Below are positions 1-7,930 of a DNA stretch of 37,249 nt, one piece after another (the stretch's first letter is position 1; every line of letters starts with the position of its first letter). The translations under genes were made by a program, and so were the position numbers. This stretch comes from Streptosporangiales bacterium (GTDB taxonomy: Bacteria; Actinomycetota; Actinomycetes; Streptosporangiales; WHST01), in the NCBI GenBank assembly GCA_009379955.1, contig WHST01000063.1, positions 1-37,249 of the forward strand, given 5' to 3'. The notes under the pieces were generated by a model. The model was not told where the DNA came from, made no database searches, and saw only the letters and a program-made list of their open reading frames with translations.

Positions 1-111
1 GGGGTATTCACCCGAGTCGCCCAACGCCTGCTGGCCATGGCCGCCGGGATCTGGCACAACTGGACCACCGGCGTCACCAGCAAACGATCACTCACCGCCT
101 ACGACCACTGA
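1..111 (+). CDS. IS982-family transposase, C-terminal fragment
   Basis: The frame is open from base 1 to TGA at 109-111 and encodes the last 36 residues of a transposase. Its end, with IWHN followed by KRSLTAYDH, matches from memory the C-terminus of actinobacterial IS982-family DDE transposases (tails of the type AAIWHNxxTGAPVxRSLIAYDH). The catalytic acidic residues lie upstream, outside the window, so activity cannot be judged. An inverted copy of the same reading frame enters the window from the right edge. An IS5-like assignment is the main alternative. Confidence 0.7.
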   Translation, partial: GVFTRVAQRLLAMAAGIWHNWTTGVTSKRSLTAYDH

Positions 112-140
112 CCAGCAGCTTCACGGAATCATTCATCTAG
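1..140 (+). mobile_element. Right end of an IS982-type insertion sequence (partial)
   Basis: This is the terminal part of an insertion sequence cut by the window edge. It holds the transposase 3' end and about 29 bases of non-coding end. Bases 52-140 are an exact reverse complement of 37161-37249 at the other extremity, and identity stops at base 141, so the element boundary is at or just before 140. The shared segment ends in the palindrome CTAG, which may be IS sequence or a target-site sequence common to both insertions. The family rests on the transposase C-terminus only. Confidence 0.75.
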
Positions 141-1570
141 TCCCGATTGCCCTGCGACCAGCGCCGGACGCGGCGATCCCACCGGTCGACCTCCTGCCGG
201 AGCGGATGGGCGAGGAACGAGCCGAGCGCGACGCCCGCGGCGAGGGCGAGGCCGGTGGTGGCCGCGCCGAGGAACAAGGCTAGGCCGCCGACGACGGACT
301 CGTTCACCAGGACGAACAGCGACTGGTAGACCGCGAGGCCGGGCAGCAGCGGCACCACGCCAGACGTCGCGATGACGAGCGTGGGCACCTTGAGCCGGGC
401 GCCTGACACGTCGGCGACGACACCGACGAGCAGCGCGGCGAGGCCGCTGGCCACGGACGGTCCGACGCCGAGCTCCCGTGCCACGATGAAGATGCCGAAC
501 GCGGCGCCACCGCCGCACGCGGCCACGACGGTCGCCCGCCAGCGCGCGTACGACGACAGCGCCCAGGTGCCGGCTACGAGCGCGGCGACGGGCACCAGGG
601 CGTACGGCGGCACGACGGTCGTGGACTGCTCGATGACCGACAGGTCCAGCTCCGCGCGCCTGGCGATGTCGAGCACCGCGCCGACGCCGATGACGATCGC
701 CACGGTCTGCAGGACGACCTCGAAGTTGCGCGCCGCGGCCGTGAGGTAGTGCCCGGAGATCGCGTCCTGGACGGCGCCGACGAGTCCGAGGCCGGCGAGC
801 AGGACCATGATCCCGGTACTGACCACGAGCGAGGGTCGCAGGTCGTTCGCGTCGAGCGGCAGGTACGGCAGCAGCATGGTGATGACCAGCGCGACGGCCG
901 TCGCGAAGGCCGCGCCGGCGGCGTGCTGGAAGAACGACGGCAGCCCCCACTTGTTGAGCTGCCGCATCAGCCGGTCGATACCCGCGGTCACCACGCCTGC
1001 CAGCAGGGCAACGATGAGCGTGCCGTTCATCAGCAGCGCGATGCCGGCCGCCATCCCCGCGAGACCGCACGTGACGAGCCATCGCCGGTACGGGTGCGGC
1101 GCGCGGACGATGTCGTCGAGACGGGCAAGCGCCTGGTCGAGCGGCAGCCCGTCGGCGGCGTCGTCCGCGAGCAGGTAGAGCGCCTCGAGCCGCGAGTAGT
1201 CGGCGCTCCTGACGTTCACGATGCGCATCCCGGTCACCGGCTCGCCGTCGTCGCGGACGACCGAGACCGTGATGGACGTGAACGTGATGTCGACCTGGCA
1301 GGACGTGAGGCCGTACGCCGCCGCGATGCGCAACATGGTCGAGGTCACCCCGGCGACGGGCGAGCCCGACGACAGGAGCGCCTCGCCGATGCGCATGGTG
1401 AGGTCGATGACGTCGTGGGCGACGAGGTCGTCGACCTCGGTGTCGCGGTAGCGCGACGCGACGATCATCGGCGGCGGCGCGTTGCCGCGCAGGATGTTGA
1501 GGGCGCCTCTCGCCCTGCGGGCGAACGTGCGTCGGCGCCCTACCGGTACGACCTCGGAGTCCACGTCCAC
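137..1570 (-). CDS. Threonine/serine exporter family protein (ThrE type)
   Basis: A 477-residue integral membrane protein. It has a soluble N-terminal part to about residue 165, then roughly ten hydrophobic segments, for example near 168-200, 221-241, 250-266 and 285-300. This matches the ThrE layout, an N-terminal DUF1212-type half followed by a DUF3815-type membrane half. Family members export L-threonine and L-serine by proton motive force; substrate here is inferred. GTG is the start, with a weak AAGG before it. The gene begins 5 bases after the MOSC gene stop, so the two are probably co-transcribed. Its TAG stop (137-139) lies in the CTAG shared with the IS end, so the native C-terminus may have been slightly changed by the insertion. 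Length is normal for the family, so any loss is short. Confidence 0.85.
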   Translation of the reverse strand: MDVDSEVVPVGRRRTFARRARGALNILRGNAPPPMIVASRYRDTEVDDLVAHDVIDLTMRIGEALLSSGSPVAGVTSTMLRIAAAYGLTSCQVDITFTSITVSVVRDDGEPVTGMRIVNVRSADYSRLEALYLLADDAADGLPLDQALARLDDIVRAPHPYRRWLVTCGLAGMAAGIALLMNGTLIVALLAGVVTAGIDRLMRQLNKWGLPSFFQHAAGAAFATAVALVITMLLPYLPLDANDLRPSLVVSTGIMVLLAGLGLVGAVQDAISGHYLTAAARNFEVVLQTVAIVIGVGAVLDIARRAELDLSVIEQSTTVVPPYALVPVAALVAGTWALSSYARWRATVVAACGGGAAFGIFIVARELGVGPSVASGLAALLVGVVADVSGARLKVPTLVIATSGVVPLLPGLAVYQSLFVLVNESVVGGLALFLGAATTGLALAAGVALGSFLAHPLRQEVDRWDRRVRRWSQGNRD

Positions 1571-1575
1571 GAACC

Positions 1576-2262
1576 TTAACGATCGCCGCGCGTTCCGGTG
1601 TCGTCAGCGTGCGCCCGGCGCAAGGCGCGGTCCCGCGCGGTCGCGGCGAGGGCGCCGGCCTCCAGCAGCCGCGGCAGCAGCTCGGGCTCGGTGGTGAGCG
1701 CGCGGAAGACCACGGCGACGGTCACGCCGTGCCCGGGCCGCGTCACGACCTCGACGGGCGCGCCCGCGCTGACCGTGCCCGGTCGTACGACCCTGAGGTA
1801 CGCGCCCGACAGCCCACGCTCGGTGAACCGCCGCACCCAGCGGCGCTCGTCGAGCCAGCCCGCGAACGTCCGGCACGGGATGCGGACGTGGCAGACCTCG
1901 AGGAGCGTGTCGCCGACGTGCCACCGTTCTCCGATGACGGCGCCGGTGAGGTCGAGCCCGGCCGTCGTGAGGTTCTCACCGAACGCGCCGTCACGCAGCG
2001 GGCGGCCGAGCTCGGCCTGCCAGAGGTCGAGGTCCTCGCGCGCGTACGCGTACACGGCCTGGTCGTCACCGCCGTGGTGCCGGTAGTCGCAGATGCTGTC
2101 CCCTGCCAGCCCGCTCGCGCCCTTCCCCGGACCCGGGGCCGTCACGAGCACGGGACCGTCGACCGGTCGCTTGTCGATGCCGGTGACGCCGACGTCGGAG
2201 TGCGCGGTGGGAACGGCGCGGCCGGCGTTGACGGACAGGATGCGTGGGTCGGACTGGGTCAT
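1576..2262 (-). CDS. MOSC domain-containing protein (YiiM-like)
   Basis: A 228-residue soluble protein with a MOSC beta-barrel domain, the fold shared with the C-terminus of molybdenum cofactor sulfurase. Visible family marks are HHGGDDQAVY near 62-71, GAFGENL near 92-98, and the CxxRxPC motif (CHVRIPC, 124-130), which contains the cysteine expected to bind molybdenum cofactor. Full-length relatives such as E. coli YiiM take part in molybdoenzyme reduction of N-hydroxylated bases; that role is inferred. ATG at 2262 has no Shine-Dalgarno sequence, but a TATCCT box lies exactly 6 bases upstream, suggesting a leaderless transcript. ThrE follows after 5 bases. The IclR gene is divergent across 33 bases. 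Confidence 0.85.
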   Translation of the reverse strand: MTQSDPRILSVNAGRAVPTAHSDVGVTGIDKRPVDGPVLVTAPGPGKGASGLAGDSICDYRHHGGDDQAVYAYAREDLDLWQAELGRPLRDGAFGENLTTAGLDLTGAVIGERWHVGDTLLEVCHVRIPCRTFAGWLDERRWVRRFTERGLSGAYLRVVRPGTVSAGAPVEVVTRPGHGVTVAVVFRALTTEPELLPRLLEAGALAATARDRALRRAHADDTGTRGDR

Positions 2263-2268
2263 ACCGCG

Positions 2269-2274
2269 AGGATA
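2269..2274 (-). promoter_or_regulatory. -10 box for leaderless MOSC transcript
   Basis: On the minus strand the hexamer reads TATCCT and is followed by 6 bases and then the ATG at 2262. A TANNNT box this close to the start predicts transcription beginning at the A of the start codon. There is no convincing -35 box. Confidence 0.5.
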
Positions 2275-2283
2275 GGCGGGGGT

Positions 2284-2289
2284 TAGATT
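2284..2289 (+). promoter_or_regulatory. -10 box for leaderless IclR transcript
   Basis: TAGATT is followed by 6 bases (GATCGG) and the ATG at 2296. No ribosome binding site fits in the gap, so a leaderless mRNA is likely. It mirrors the minus-strand box at 2269-2274, with 9 bases between the two hexamers. Confidence 0.5.
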
Positions 2290-2295
2290 GATCGG

Positions 2296-3051
2296 ATGGC
2301 GAGCCGGGCACCGCAGACCGCGTCGGACAAGACGCTCGCCGTCCTCGAGGCGCTGAGCGAGCACGCCAGGATCACCGACATCGCCCACGCCACCGGCCTG
2401 CCCAAGCCCACCGTGCACCGCATCCTGCAGACGCTCGTCCAGCGCGGCTACGCGCGACCCAGCGGCGACGGCGACTACCTCGGTGGGCCGCGCATGCTCG
2501 CCGTCGCCGGGCGCTTCCTGCAGCGCCTCGACCTCCCCGTCCTGCTCCGCCCGCTGCTGCGCGATCTGCAGGAGCGCACCGGCTGGACGGTCCACCTGGC
2601 GTTGCTCGCCGGCGACGAGGCCGTGTACGTGGACAAGCTGGAGGGCGCGAAGCCGTACCACCTCGCCTCCCGGGTGGGCATGGGGCTCCCGCTGCACAGC
2701 ACCTCGATCGGCAAGTCGATCCTCGCCTCGCTGCCCGAGCCCGAGGCGCGCCAGCTGCTGTCCCGTGCCGGGATGCCGGGCCGCACCGCGAACACCGTGA
2801 CGGACGTCGACGACCTGCTCGCCGAGCTGCGCCGCACGAGCGACCGCGGCTACGCCGAGGACCACGAGGAGAACGAGGCGGGCGTGTGCGCCGTCGGCGC
2901 CCCGGTGGTCGACCACACCGGCCGGTGCGTCGGTGCCGTCAGCGCCGCGGCGCTGGTCCACCACATGTCCGTCGAGGCCGCGGAGCGGCACGGCAGGCTC
3001 GTCGCCGCGACGGCGCGGGAGATCTCCCGCGCCCTCGGCGCGCCGGTCTGA
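2296..3051 (+). CDS. IclR-family transcriptional regulator
   Basis: A 251-residue DNA-binding protein. Residues about 10-65 form the IclR winged helix-turn-helix, with recognition-helix region ATGLPKPTVHRILQTL. Residues about 80-245 form the GAF-like effector domain, including GMGLPLHSTSIGKS and the late motif GVCAVGAPVVDHTG. IclR proteins are dimeric repressors or activators that sense small organic acids and usually control adjacent catabolic genes. Here a dehydrogenase, a transporter and a second dehydrogenase follow on the same strand, so they are the likely targets. A palindrome resembling IclR operators lies at 3120-3134, just before the next gene. The effector cannot be read from sequence. 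Confidence 0.92.
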   Translation: MASRAPQTASDKTLAVLEALSEHARITDIAHATGLPKPTVHRILQTLVQRGYARPSGDGDYLGGPRMLAVAGRFLQRLDLPVLLRPLLRDLQERTGWTVHLALLAGDEAVYVDKLEGAKPYHLASRVGMGLPLHSTSIGKSILASLPEPEARQLLSRAGMPGRTANTVTDVDDLLAELRRTSDRGYAEDHEENEAGVCAVGAPVVDHTGRCVGAVSAAALVHHMSVEAAERHGRLVAATAREISRALGAPV

Positions 3052-3119
3052 GCTCGCGGTCGCGCAGCGTAGTACCCCTTCCCGTCCGCCCCCGGTGGTG
3101 GCACCATCCGTGGCATGTG

Positions 3120-3134
3120 CGGAACGCGTTTCCG
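3120..3134. promoter_or_regulatory. Candidate IclR operator
   Basis: The 15-base sequence CGGAACGCGTTTCCG has inverted half-sites CGGAA and TTCCG. It resembles GGAA-TTCC palindromes bound by IclR-family proteins, and a further CGGAAC follows at 3139-3144. It sits between the IclR gene and the Ldh-family gene, 15 bases before the latter's start. Binding is inferred. Confidence 0.45.
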
Positions 3135-3148
3135 TCGGACGGAACACG

Positions 3149-4195
3149 ATGGCCGGTGACCTCGACACCAGAGTTGTGTCCGCGGCACGGCTGACCGAGC
3201 TCGCCACCGCGGTGCTCGCCGGCGCCGGTGCGCCGGGCGACACCGCGAACGCGGTCGCGTGCTCGCTCGTGGAGTCCAACCTGCTCGGGCACGACTCGCA
3301 CGGCGTCCGGCGGCTCCCCTCGTACCTCGAGGCCGTCGCGGCGGGACGCATCGCGCCGGCCGCCCGGCCCGAGGTGGTGGAGTCCGACGTCGCGGAGTCC
3401 GGCGGCGCGACCGCCACGATCGACGGCAAGCACGCCTTCGGCCAGCTGTCGGCGCGGCTGGCCGTCCGCGAGGTGCGCGAGCGCGCGCACCGGCACGGCG
3501 TCGCCACCGCCGTGATCCGCCGGTGCAACCACGTCGGCCGACTCGGCGAGTACGTCGCGGACCTCGCCGCCGACGGGCTGGTCGCGCTCACCCTGGGCAA
3601 CGCCGACCCGGCCGTGGCGCCGTACGGCGGCAGGGAGCGCAGGCTGGGCACCAACCCGATGGCCTGGGCCGTCCCGCGGGAGGCGGGAGGCGCCGTCGTC
3701 ATGGACTGGGCGACCGCCGCCACCGCCGAGGGCAAGCTCGCCGAGGCGCGCACCCACGGCGACCGCGTGTCCCCTGGGCTGCTGCTCGACCCGAGCGGCA
3801 ACCCGTCCGACGACCCCGAGGCGTTCTACGCCGGTGGCGCACTCCTGCCGTTCGGCGGCCACAAGGGGTACGCCCTGAGCGTGATCATCGAGATCGTCGG
3901 CGGGCTCCTGTCCGGCGCGGGCATCAGCAGCAGACCCGGCTACGACGGCGGCTTCGGCACGGTCGTCGTCGCCGTCGACATCGCGAGGTTCACCCCGCTC
4001 GACCGCTTCCGCGCGGAGGTCGAGCAGTTCTGCCGCGAGCTGACGACGACGCCGCTCGCCGCCGGTCACGACGAGGTGCTCGTCCCCGGCGAGCGCGAGG
4101 AACGCGTCCGTAGAGAACGTACGGAGCACGGAATCCCGATGACGGAGGCGGGTTGGCGTGAGCTCCGGCGCCTGCTCCCACCCGCCGCCACCTAG
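3149..4195 (+). CDS. Ldh-family (malate/L-sulfolactate/ureidoglycolate-type) dehydrogenase
   Basis: A 348-residue NAD(P)-dependent oxidoreductase of the malate/L-lactate dehydrogenase family, which is distinct from the Rossmann-type MDH/LDH enzymes. Recognisable parts are the GHDSHGV segment with the catalytic-region histidine, GTNPMAWAVP, the DWATA...GKL segment, and PFGGHKGYALS near the C-terminal third. Members oxidise 2-hydroxy acids such as malate, sulfolactate, ureidoglycolate or 2,3-diketogulonate, and specificity cannot be assigned here. ATG at 3149 was chosen because conserved sequence begins right after it and CGGACGGAAC supplies a weak ribosome site; the frame stays open upstream into the IclR gene. 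It is the first structural gene of the presumed IclR-controlled module. Confidence 0.88.
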   Translation: MAGDLDTRVVSAARLTELATAVLAGAGAPGDTANAVACSLVESNLLGHDSHGVRRLPSYLEAVAAGRIAPAARPEVVESDVAESGGATATIDGKHAFGQLSARLAVREVRERAHRHGVATAVIRRCNHVGRLGEYVADLAADGLVALTLGNADPAVAPYGGRERRLGTNPMAWAVPREAGGAVVMDWATAATAEGKLAEARTHGDRVSPGLLLDPSGNPSDDPEAFYAGGALLPFGGHKGYALSVIIEIVGGLLSGAGISSRPGYDGGFGTVVVAVDIARFTPLDRFRAEVEQFCRELTTTPLAAGHDEVLVPGEREERVRRERTEHGIPMTEAGWRELRRLLPPAAT

Positions 4196-4237
4196 CAGGT
4201 CCGTCGCCGTCCCGGCTGGACGAGGAGGTCCACCACC

Positions 4238-5599
4238 ATGACAGCACCGGCCCACGGGGACGCGGTCCCCGCACGACCACGACGACTCCGCCGCGTCGTC
4301 GCCGCCGCGGTGGTCGGCACCGCCCTGGAGTGGTACGACTTCTTCATCTACGGCACCGCCTCGGCGCTCGTCTTCGGCAAGCTGTTCTTCCCGTCGAGCG
4401 ATCCCGCCATCGGCGTGCTCCTCGGCTTCGCGACGTTCGGCGTCGGCTTCGTCTTCCGTCCCGTCGGCGGGCTCCTCTTCGGCCACCTGGGCGACCGGAT
4501 CGGGCGGCGTTCCACGCTCGTCATCACGACGCTCGTGATGGGTCTGTCGACGGGCATCATCGGGCTGCTGCCGACGTACGCCAGCATCGGCGTGGTCGCG
4601 CCGGTGCTGCTGACACTGCTGCGCATCTGCCAGGGACTCGGCGCGGGCGCCGAGTTCGGCGGCGCGTCCACCCTGCTCAGCGAGCACGCGCCCCAGCGAC
4701 GCCGCGGCTTCTTCGCGTCGTTCGCCCAGCTCGGCGTGCAGATCGGCCTGGTGATGGGGACCCTGGCGTTCCTGCTCGTCGGGCTGCTGCCCGAGGAGAC
4801 GGTGCTCGCGGGTGCGTGGCGGATCCCGTTCCTGGTCAGCTTCGTCCTCATCGCCGTCTCCGTGTACGTGCGGCTGCGGGTCGACGAGTCGCCGGTGTTC
4901 GAGGCGATGGTGAAAACCCGCCGCGTCGTGAAGCTGCCGATCCGCGACGCGCTGAAGAGGTACCCGCGCAGCTTCCTGGTCGGCGTGGGCGCGCATGTCT
5001 GCGACACCGCGGCGATCTACCTGTACGCGACGTTCTCGGTCGCGTACGTCACCAACGAGCTCGGCCTGCCCAGCTGGGTCACGCTCACCGGGATCATCAT
5101 CTTCGACGTCTTCGTGATCTCGCTGCAACCGGTGTTCGGTGCGCTGTCGGACCGCATCGGCCGGCGGCCGATCAACATCTTCAGCGTCGTGTTCACCGGC
5201 CTTTTCGCGTACCCGTTCTTCATGCTCGTCAACACCGCGGAGCCCGTGCTGATCTGGCTGGCGCTCGTCATCGCCGCGGTGGTCGGCTGGGCGCCGATGA
5301 TCGCGGTGCAGCCGGCGTTCTACGCCGAGCTGTTCGGCGCGCGGGTGCGCTACACCGGCTTCGCGGCGTCCCGCGAGCTCGGCGCAGCGGTCGCCGGCTT
5401 CTCCCCGCTGATCGCGACCGCGCTGCTGCAGCTCGGCGGCCCGTGGCTCGTCCCCGTGGTGTTGGTCGTCGCCGCGGCCGTCTCGTTCGTCGCGTTCATG
5501 TTCTCCCGCGAGACGCGTGACGTCGACATCACCGCGTACGACATCACCGAGCCGACCGGCACGCCGACGGCGAGCGGTACCGCCGTGAGCGGCGGGTGA
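4238..5599 (+). CDS. MFS transporter, metabolite:H+ symporter (MHS) type
   Basis: A 453-residue membrane permease with about 12 hydrophobic segments. The MHS subfamily signature is clear: LEWYDFFIYG in the first helix, RPVGGLLFGHLGDRIGRR at the loop between helices 2 and 3, and RICQGLGAGAEFGGA. A second DRIGRRP copy opens the C-terminal half (GALSDRIGRRPINIF). Relatives (ProP, KgtP, ShiA, MhbT) import organic acids, osmolytes or aromatic acids with protons. Position between two dehydrogenases suggests that it imports their substrate; this is inference. GAGGAGG upstream of ATG 4238 gives a strong ribosome site. The SDR gene starts 4 bases after the stop, so coupling is likely. Confidence 0.92.
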   Translation: MTAPAHGDAVPARPRRLRRVVAAAVVGTALEWYDFFIYGTASALVFGKLFFPSSDPAIGVLLGFATFGVGFVFRPVGGLLFGHLGDRIGRRSTLVITTLVMGLSTGIIGLLPTYASIGVVAPVLLTLLRICQGLGAGAEFGGASTLLSEHAPQRRRGFFASFAQLGVQIGLVMGTLAFLLVGLLPEETVLAGAWRIPFLVSFVLIAVSVYVRLRVDESPVFEAMVKTRRVVKLPIRDALKRYPRSFLVGVGAHVCDTAAIYLYATFSVAYVTNELGLPSWVTLTGIIIFDVFVISLQPVFGALSDRIGRRPINIFSVVFTGLFAYPFFMLVNTAEPVLIWLALVIAAVVGWAPMIAVQPAFYAELFGARVRYTGFAASRELGAAVAGFSPLIATALLQLGGPWLVPVVLVVAAAVSFVAFMFSRETRDVDITAYDITEPTGTPTASGTAVSGG

Positions 5600-5603
5600 G
5601 CCG

Positions 5604-6368
5604 GTGCGGTTGAAGAACACGGTGGCCGTCGTGACCGGCGGCGCGACCGGCATCGGGCGCGCGGTCGCGACGGCGCTCGCGGAGGCCGACGCGGCCGGCG
5701 TCGTGGTGACGTACTCGCGTTCGCGCGCCGAGGCCGAGGACACCGCGACGGAGCTCGCCGACCTCGGCGCGACCGCGATCGCCGAGCAGGTCGACATCGC
5801 CGACGACGGCCAGGTACGCGCGATGGCCGCCCGCGTCCTCGACCGGTTCGGCCGGCTCGACGTGCTGGTGAACAACGCCGGCGCGACCGTCGCCGTCCCG
5901 CACGAGGACCTCGACGCGCTCACCGACGAGGCGTTCCACCGCGTCCTCGACGTGAACCTGCTGGGCGCGTTCCGCTGCGTGCGCGCGTTCGCACCGGCGC
6001 TGCGCGAGGCCCGGGGTGGCGTGGTCAACATCGCGTCGATCTCCGGCTACCGGGCCGGCGGCTCGTCGATCGCGTACGGCGTCAGCAAGGCCGCGCTCCT
6101 GCAGCTCACCCGCAACCTGGCCGTGGCGCTCGCCCCCGACGTGCGGGTCAACGCCGTCGCGCCCGGCACCGTCGCGACGCGCTGGCAGACCGACCTGCAC
6201 GGTGCGGAAGCGTTCGCCGAACGCGCCGCCCGCGAGCGCCGCTCGGTGCCGCTGCGGCAGACCGCGGATCCCGAGCACGTGGCGCAGGCCGTGCTCGGCC
6301 TGCTCGGGATGGACCTCGTCACCGGCGAGGCGCTGATCCTCGACGGCGGCAAGCACGTGACGTACTGA
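5604..6368 (+). CDS. SDR-family NAD(P)-dependent oxidoreductase
   Basis: A 254-residue classical short-chain dehydrogenase. The cofactor motif TGGATGIG is at 11-18, NNAG at 90-93, and the catalytic Y158-x3-K162 (YGVSK) is present with a serine in the VNIASISG segment. The C-terminus ILDGG is typical of FabG-like enzymes. GTG at 5604 follows the transporter stop by 4 bases. It is the last gene of the IclR/Ldh/MHS module and probably interconverts an alcohol and a ketone in the same pathway. The next gene is convergent, with only 6 bases between the stops. Substrate unknown. Confidence 0.9.
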   Translation: MRLKNTVAVVTGGATGIGRAVATALAEADAAGVVVTYSRSRAEAEDTATELADLGATAIAEQVDIADDGQVRAMAARVLDRFGRLDVLVNNAGATVAVPHEDLDALTDEAFHRVLDVNLLGAFRCVRAFAPALREARGGVVNIASISGYRAGGSSIAYGVSKAALLQLTRNLAVALAPDVRVNAVAPGTVATRWQTDLHGAEAFAERAARERRSVPLRQTADPEHVAQAVLGLLGMDLVTGEALILDGGKHVTY

Positions 6369-6374
6369 CGCCCG

Positions 6375-7706
6375 CTAGCGGTGCTGGGGCTCGGGCTGCG
6401 CTCCCGTCCTCGTCGCCAGCTCGAACTCCTGCCGCGGCCGGTGCAGCTGGCCGAGAGAGACGCTCTCGCGCCGGAAGAACAGCGCGAACGTCCAGTCGCC
6501 GACGACGCGTACCTTGCGGTTGAAGGTCGGCATCCGCGACACGTGGTAGGTGCGGTGCATCAGCCAGGCGGGCCAGCCACGCAGCTTGACGCCGGCGACC
6601 TGGGCGACACCCTTGTGCAGGCCGAGGCTCGCGACCGAGCCGAGGTGCCTGTGGCAGTACTCGGCCGGCTGCCTGCCGCGGATCGCGGCGACGACGTTGC
6701 TCGCGAGGAGCTTGGCCTGGCGGACGGCGTGCTGCGCGCTCGGGGCGCAGAGCTGGCCGGGGCGGGTGAGGTCCGGGATGGCCGCGCAGTCGCCCGCCGC
6801 CCATGCGTCGTCGCTGTCGACGACCCTGAGGTCGGCGCCGCAACGCAGCCGGCCCTTCTCGTCGCGCGGCAGGTCGGTCGCGGCGAGCACGGGGTGCGGC
6901 TTGACGCCCGCGGTCCACACCAGGGTGTCGGCCTCGAAGGTCGAGCCGTCGGTCAGCGAGATGTGGCCGTCGACGCACGACTCGAGCTTGGTGTTCAGCT
7001 TCACCTCGATGCCGCGGTCCTCGAGGCGGTCGACGGTGTAGTTGGCCATGTCGAGGTCGACCTCGGGCATGATCCGGTCGGCCGCCTCGACGAGCACCCA
7101 GCGCATCTCGGCGGGGTCGAGCCCGGGGTAGTACCGGCAGGCGTCGCGGGCCATGTCCTCCAGCTCCGCGAGCGCCTCGACGCCCGCGTAGCCGCCGCCG
7201 ACGAACACGAAGTCGAGCGCCCGGCGGCGCCGCTTCGGGTCGTCGGTCGACACCGCGAGGTCGAGCCGGCTGAGCACATGGTTGCGCAGGTAGATGGCCT
7301 CGCCGACGTTGCGGAACCCGATGCCCTGCTCGGCGAGCCCGGGGATCGGCAGCGTCCTGGCCACCGAGCCGAGCGCGAGCACGACGACGTCGTAGCCGAT
7401 CTCACGTTCCTCGCCGGACACCGCGCGGATGGTGGCGGTGCGGCGCGCGTGCTGCAGCCCGGTCAGCTCGGCGTTGATGATGCGGACGCGCGGCAGTATC
7501 TGCCGCAGCGGCGCGACGACGTGTCGCGGCTCGAGGTTGCCGGCGGCCGCCTCGGGCAGGAACGGCTGGTAGGTCATGTACGACTCGGGTGACACGAGGG
7601 TGACCTGCGCCTGCCCCGGACGCAGCCGGCGCTGGAGTCCGTACGCCGTGTAGAGCCCGACGTACCCACCACCGATGACGAGGATGTGCGGTCGCGATGC
7701 GCTCAT
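6375..7706 (-). CDS. Type II NADH dehydrogenase (NDH-2), FAD-dependent
   Basis: A 443-residue pyridine nucleotide-disulfide oxidoreductase-like flavoprotein. The FAD-binding motif VIGGGYVG is at residues 10-17, the NADH-binding FVGGGYAG at about 168-175, and AAGDCAAIP near 307-315 completes the FAD site. NDH-2 enzymes oxidise NADH and reduce menaquinone at the membrane surface without proton pumping. The C-terminal region, with several aromatic and basic residues, fits the usual membrane-associating tail. Start ATG 7706 is preceded by TAGCGT at a 6-base distance, suggesting a leaderless message. It converges with the SDR gene. A related FAD oxidoreductase is possible, but the length and motifs fit NDH-2 best. 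Confidence 0.85.
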   Translation of the reverse strand: MSASRPHILVIGGGYVGLYTAYGLQRRLRPGQAQVTLVSPESYMTYQPFLPEAAAGNLEPRHVVAPLRQILPRVRIINAELTGLQHARRTATIRAVSGEEREIGYDVVVLALGSVARTLPIPGLAEQGIGFRNVGEAIYLRNHVLSRLDLAVSTDDPKRRRRALDFVFVGGGYAGVEALAELEDMARDACRYYPGLDPAEMRWVLVEAADRIMPEVDLDMANYTVDRLEDRGIEVKLNTKLESCVDGHISLTDGSTFEADTLVWTAGVKPHPVLAATDLPRDEKGRLRCGADLRVVDSDDAWAAGDCAAIPDLTRPGQLCAPSAQHAVRQAKLLASNVVAAIRGRQPAEYCHRHLGSVASLGLHKGVAQVAGVKLRGWPAWLMHRTYHVSRMPTFNRKVRVVGDWTFALFFRRESVSLGQLHRPRQEFELATRTGAQPEPQHR

Positions 7707-7712
7707 ACCTCG

Positions 7713-7718
7713 ACGCTA
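7713..7718 (-). promoter_or_regulatory. -10 box for leaderless NDH-2 transcript
   Basis: The minus strand reads TAGCGT, 6 bases and then ATG. GAGGT touches the ATG directly and is too close to act as a normal ribosome site, so a leaderless start is the better reading. Confidence 0.45.
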
Positions 7719-7803
7719 CCCCGCGTACGGCGCCCGAACCGCGAGAACCGCGTCTGCCCCGTCACACCCCGGCGCCCGTTCACCACCGCGCCGGCACCCC
7801 GGT

Positions 7804-7903
7804 CCACTTCACTGGGCGCGTCCGGTCAGACCACCCACTTCACTGGGCGCGTCCGCTCGCAAAACGGTCACCGAGGACCTTTCGACAGGACGCGCCCAGT
7901 GAA
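7804..7903. repeat. Three-copy direct/inverted repeat with hairpin
   Basis: The 20-base block beginning CCACTTCACTGGG occurs at 7804-7823 and again at 7835-7854, a 31-base period. The 16-base core TTCACTGGGCGCGTCC returns inverted at 7888-7903. The second and third copies can pair as a 16-bp stem around a loop of about 33 bases containing AAAACGGTCACCGAGG. The stretch lies in the 224-base gap between the divergent upstream side of NDH-2 and the 3' end of the 180-residue membrane protein gene. No gene was seen in this gap. Confidence 0.8.
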
Positions 7904-7930
7904 CATGGACGGGGTCCTGCCGCCGCTCGG

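Noticed and set aside
2939-6031. Minus-strand open frame of 1030 codons opposite the IclR/Ldh/MHS/SDR genes
   Set aside because: Low-complexity antisense shadow. The plus-strand genes have clear family motifs throughout.
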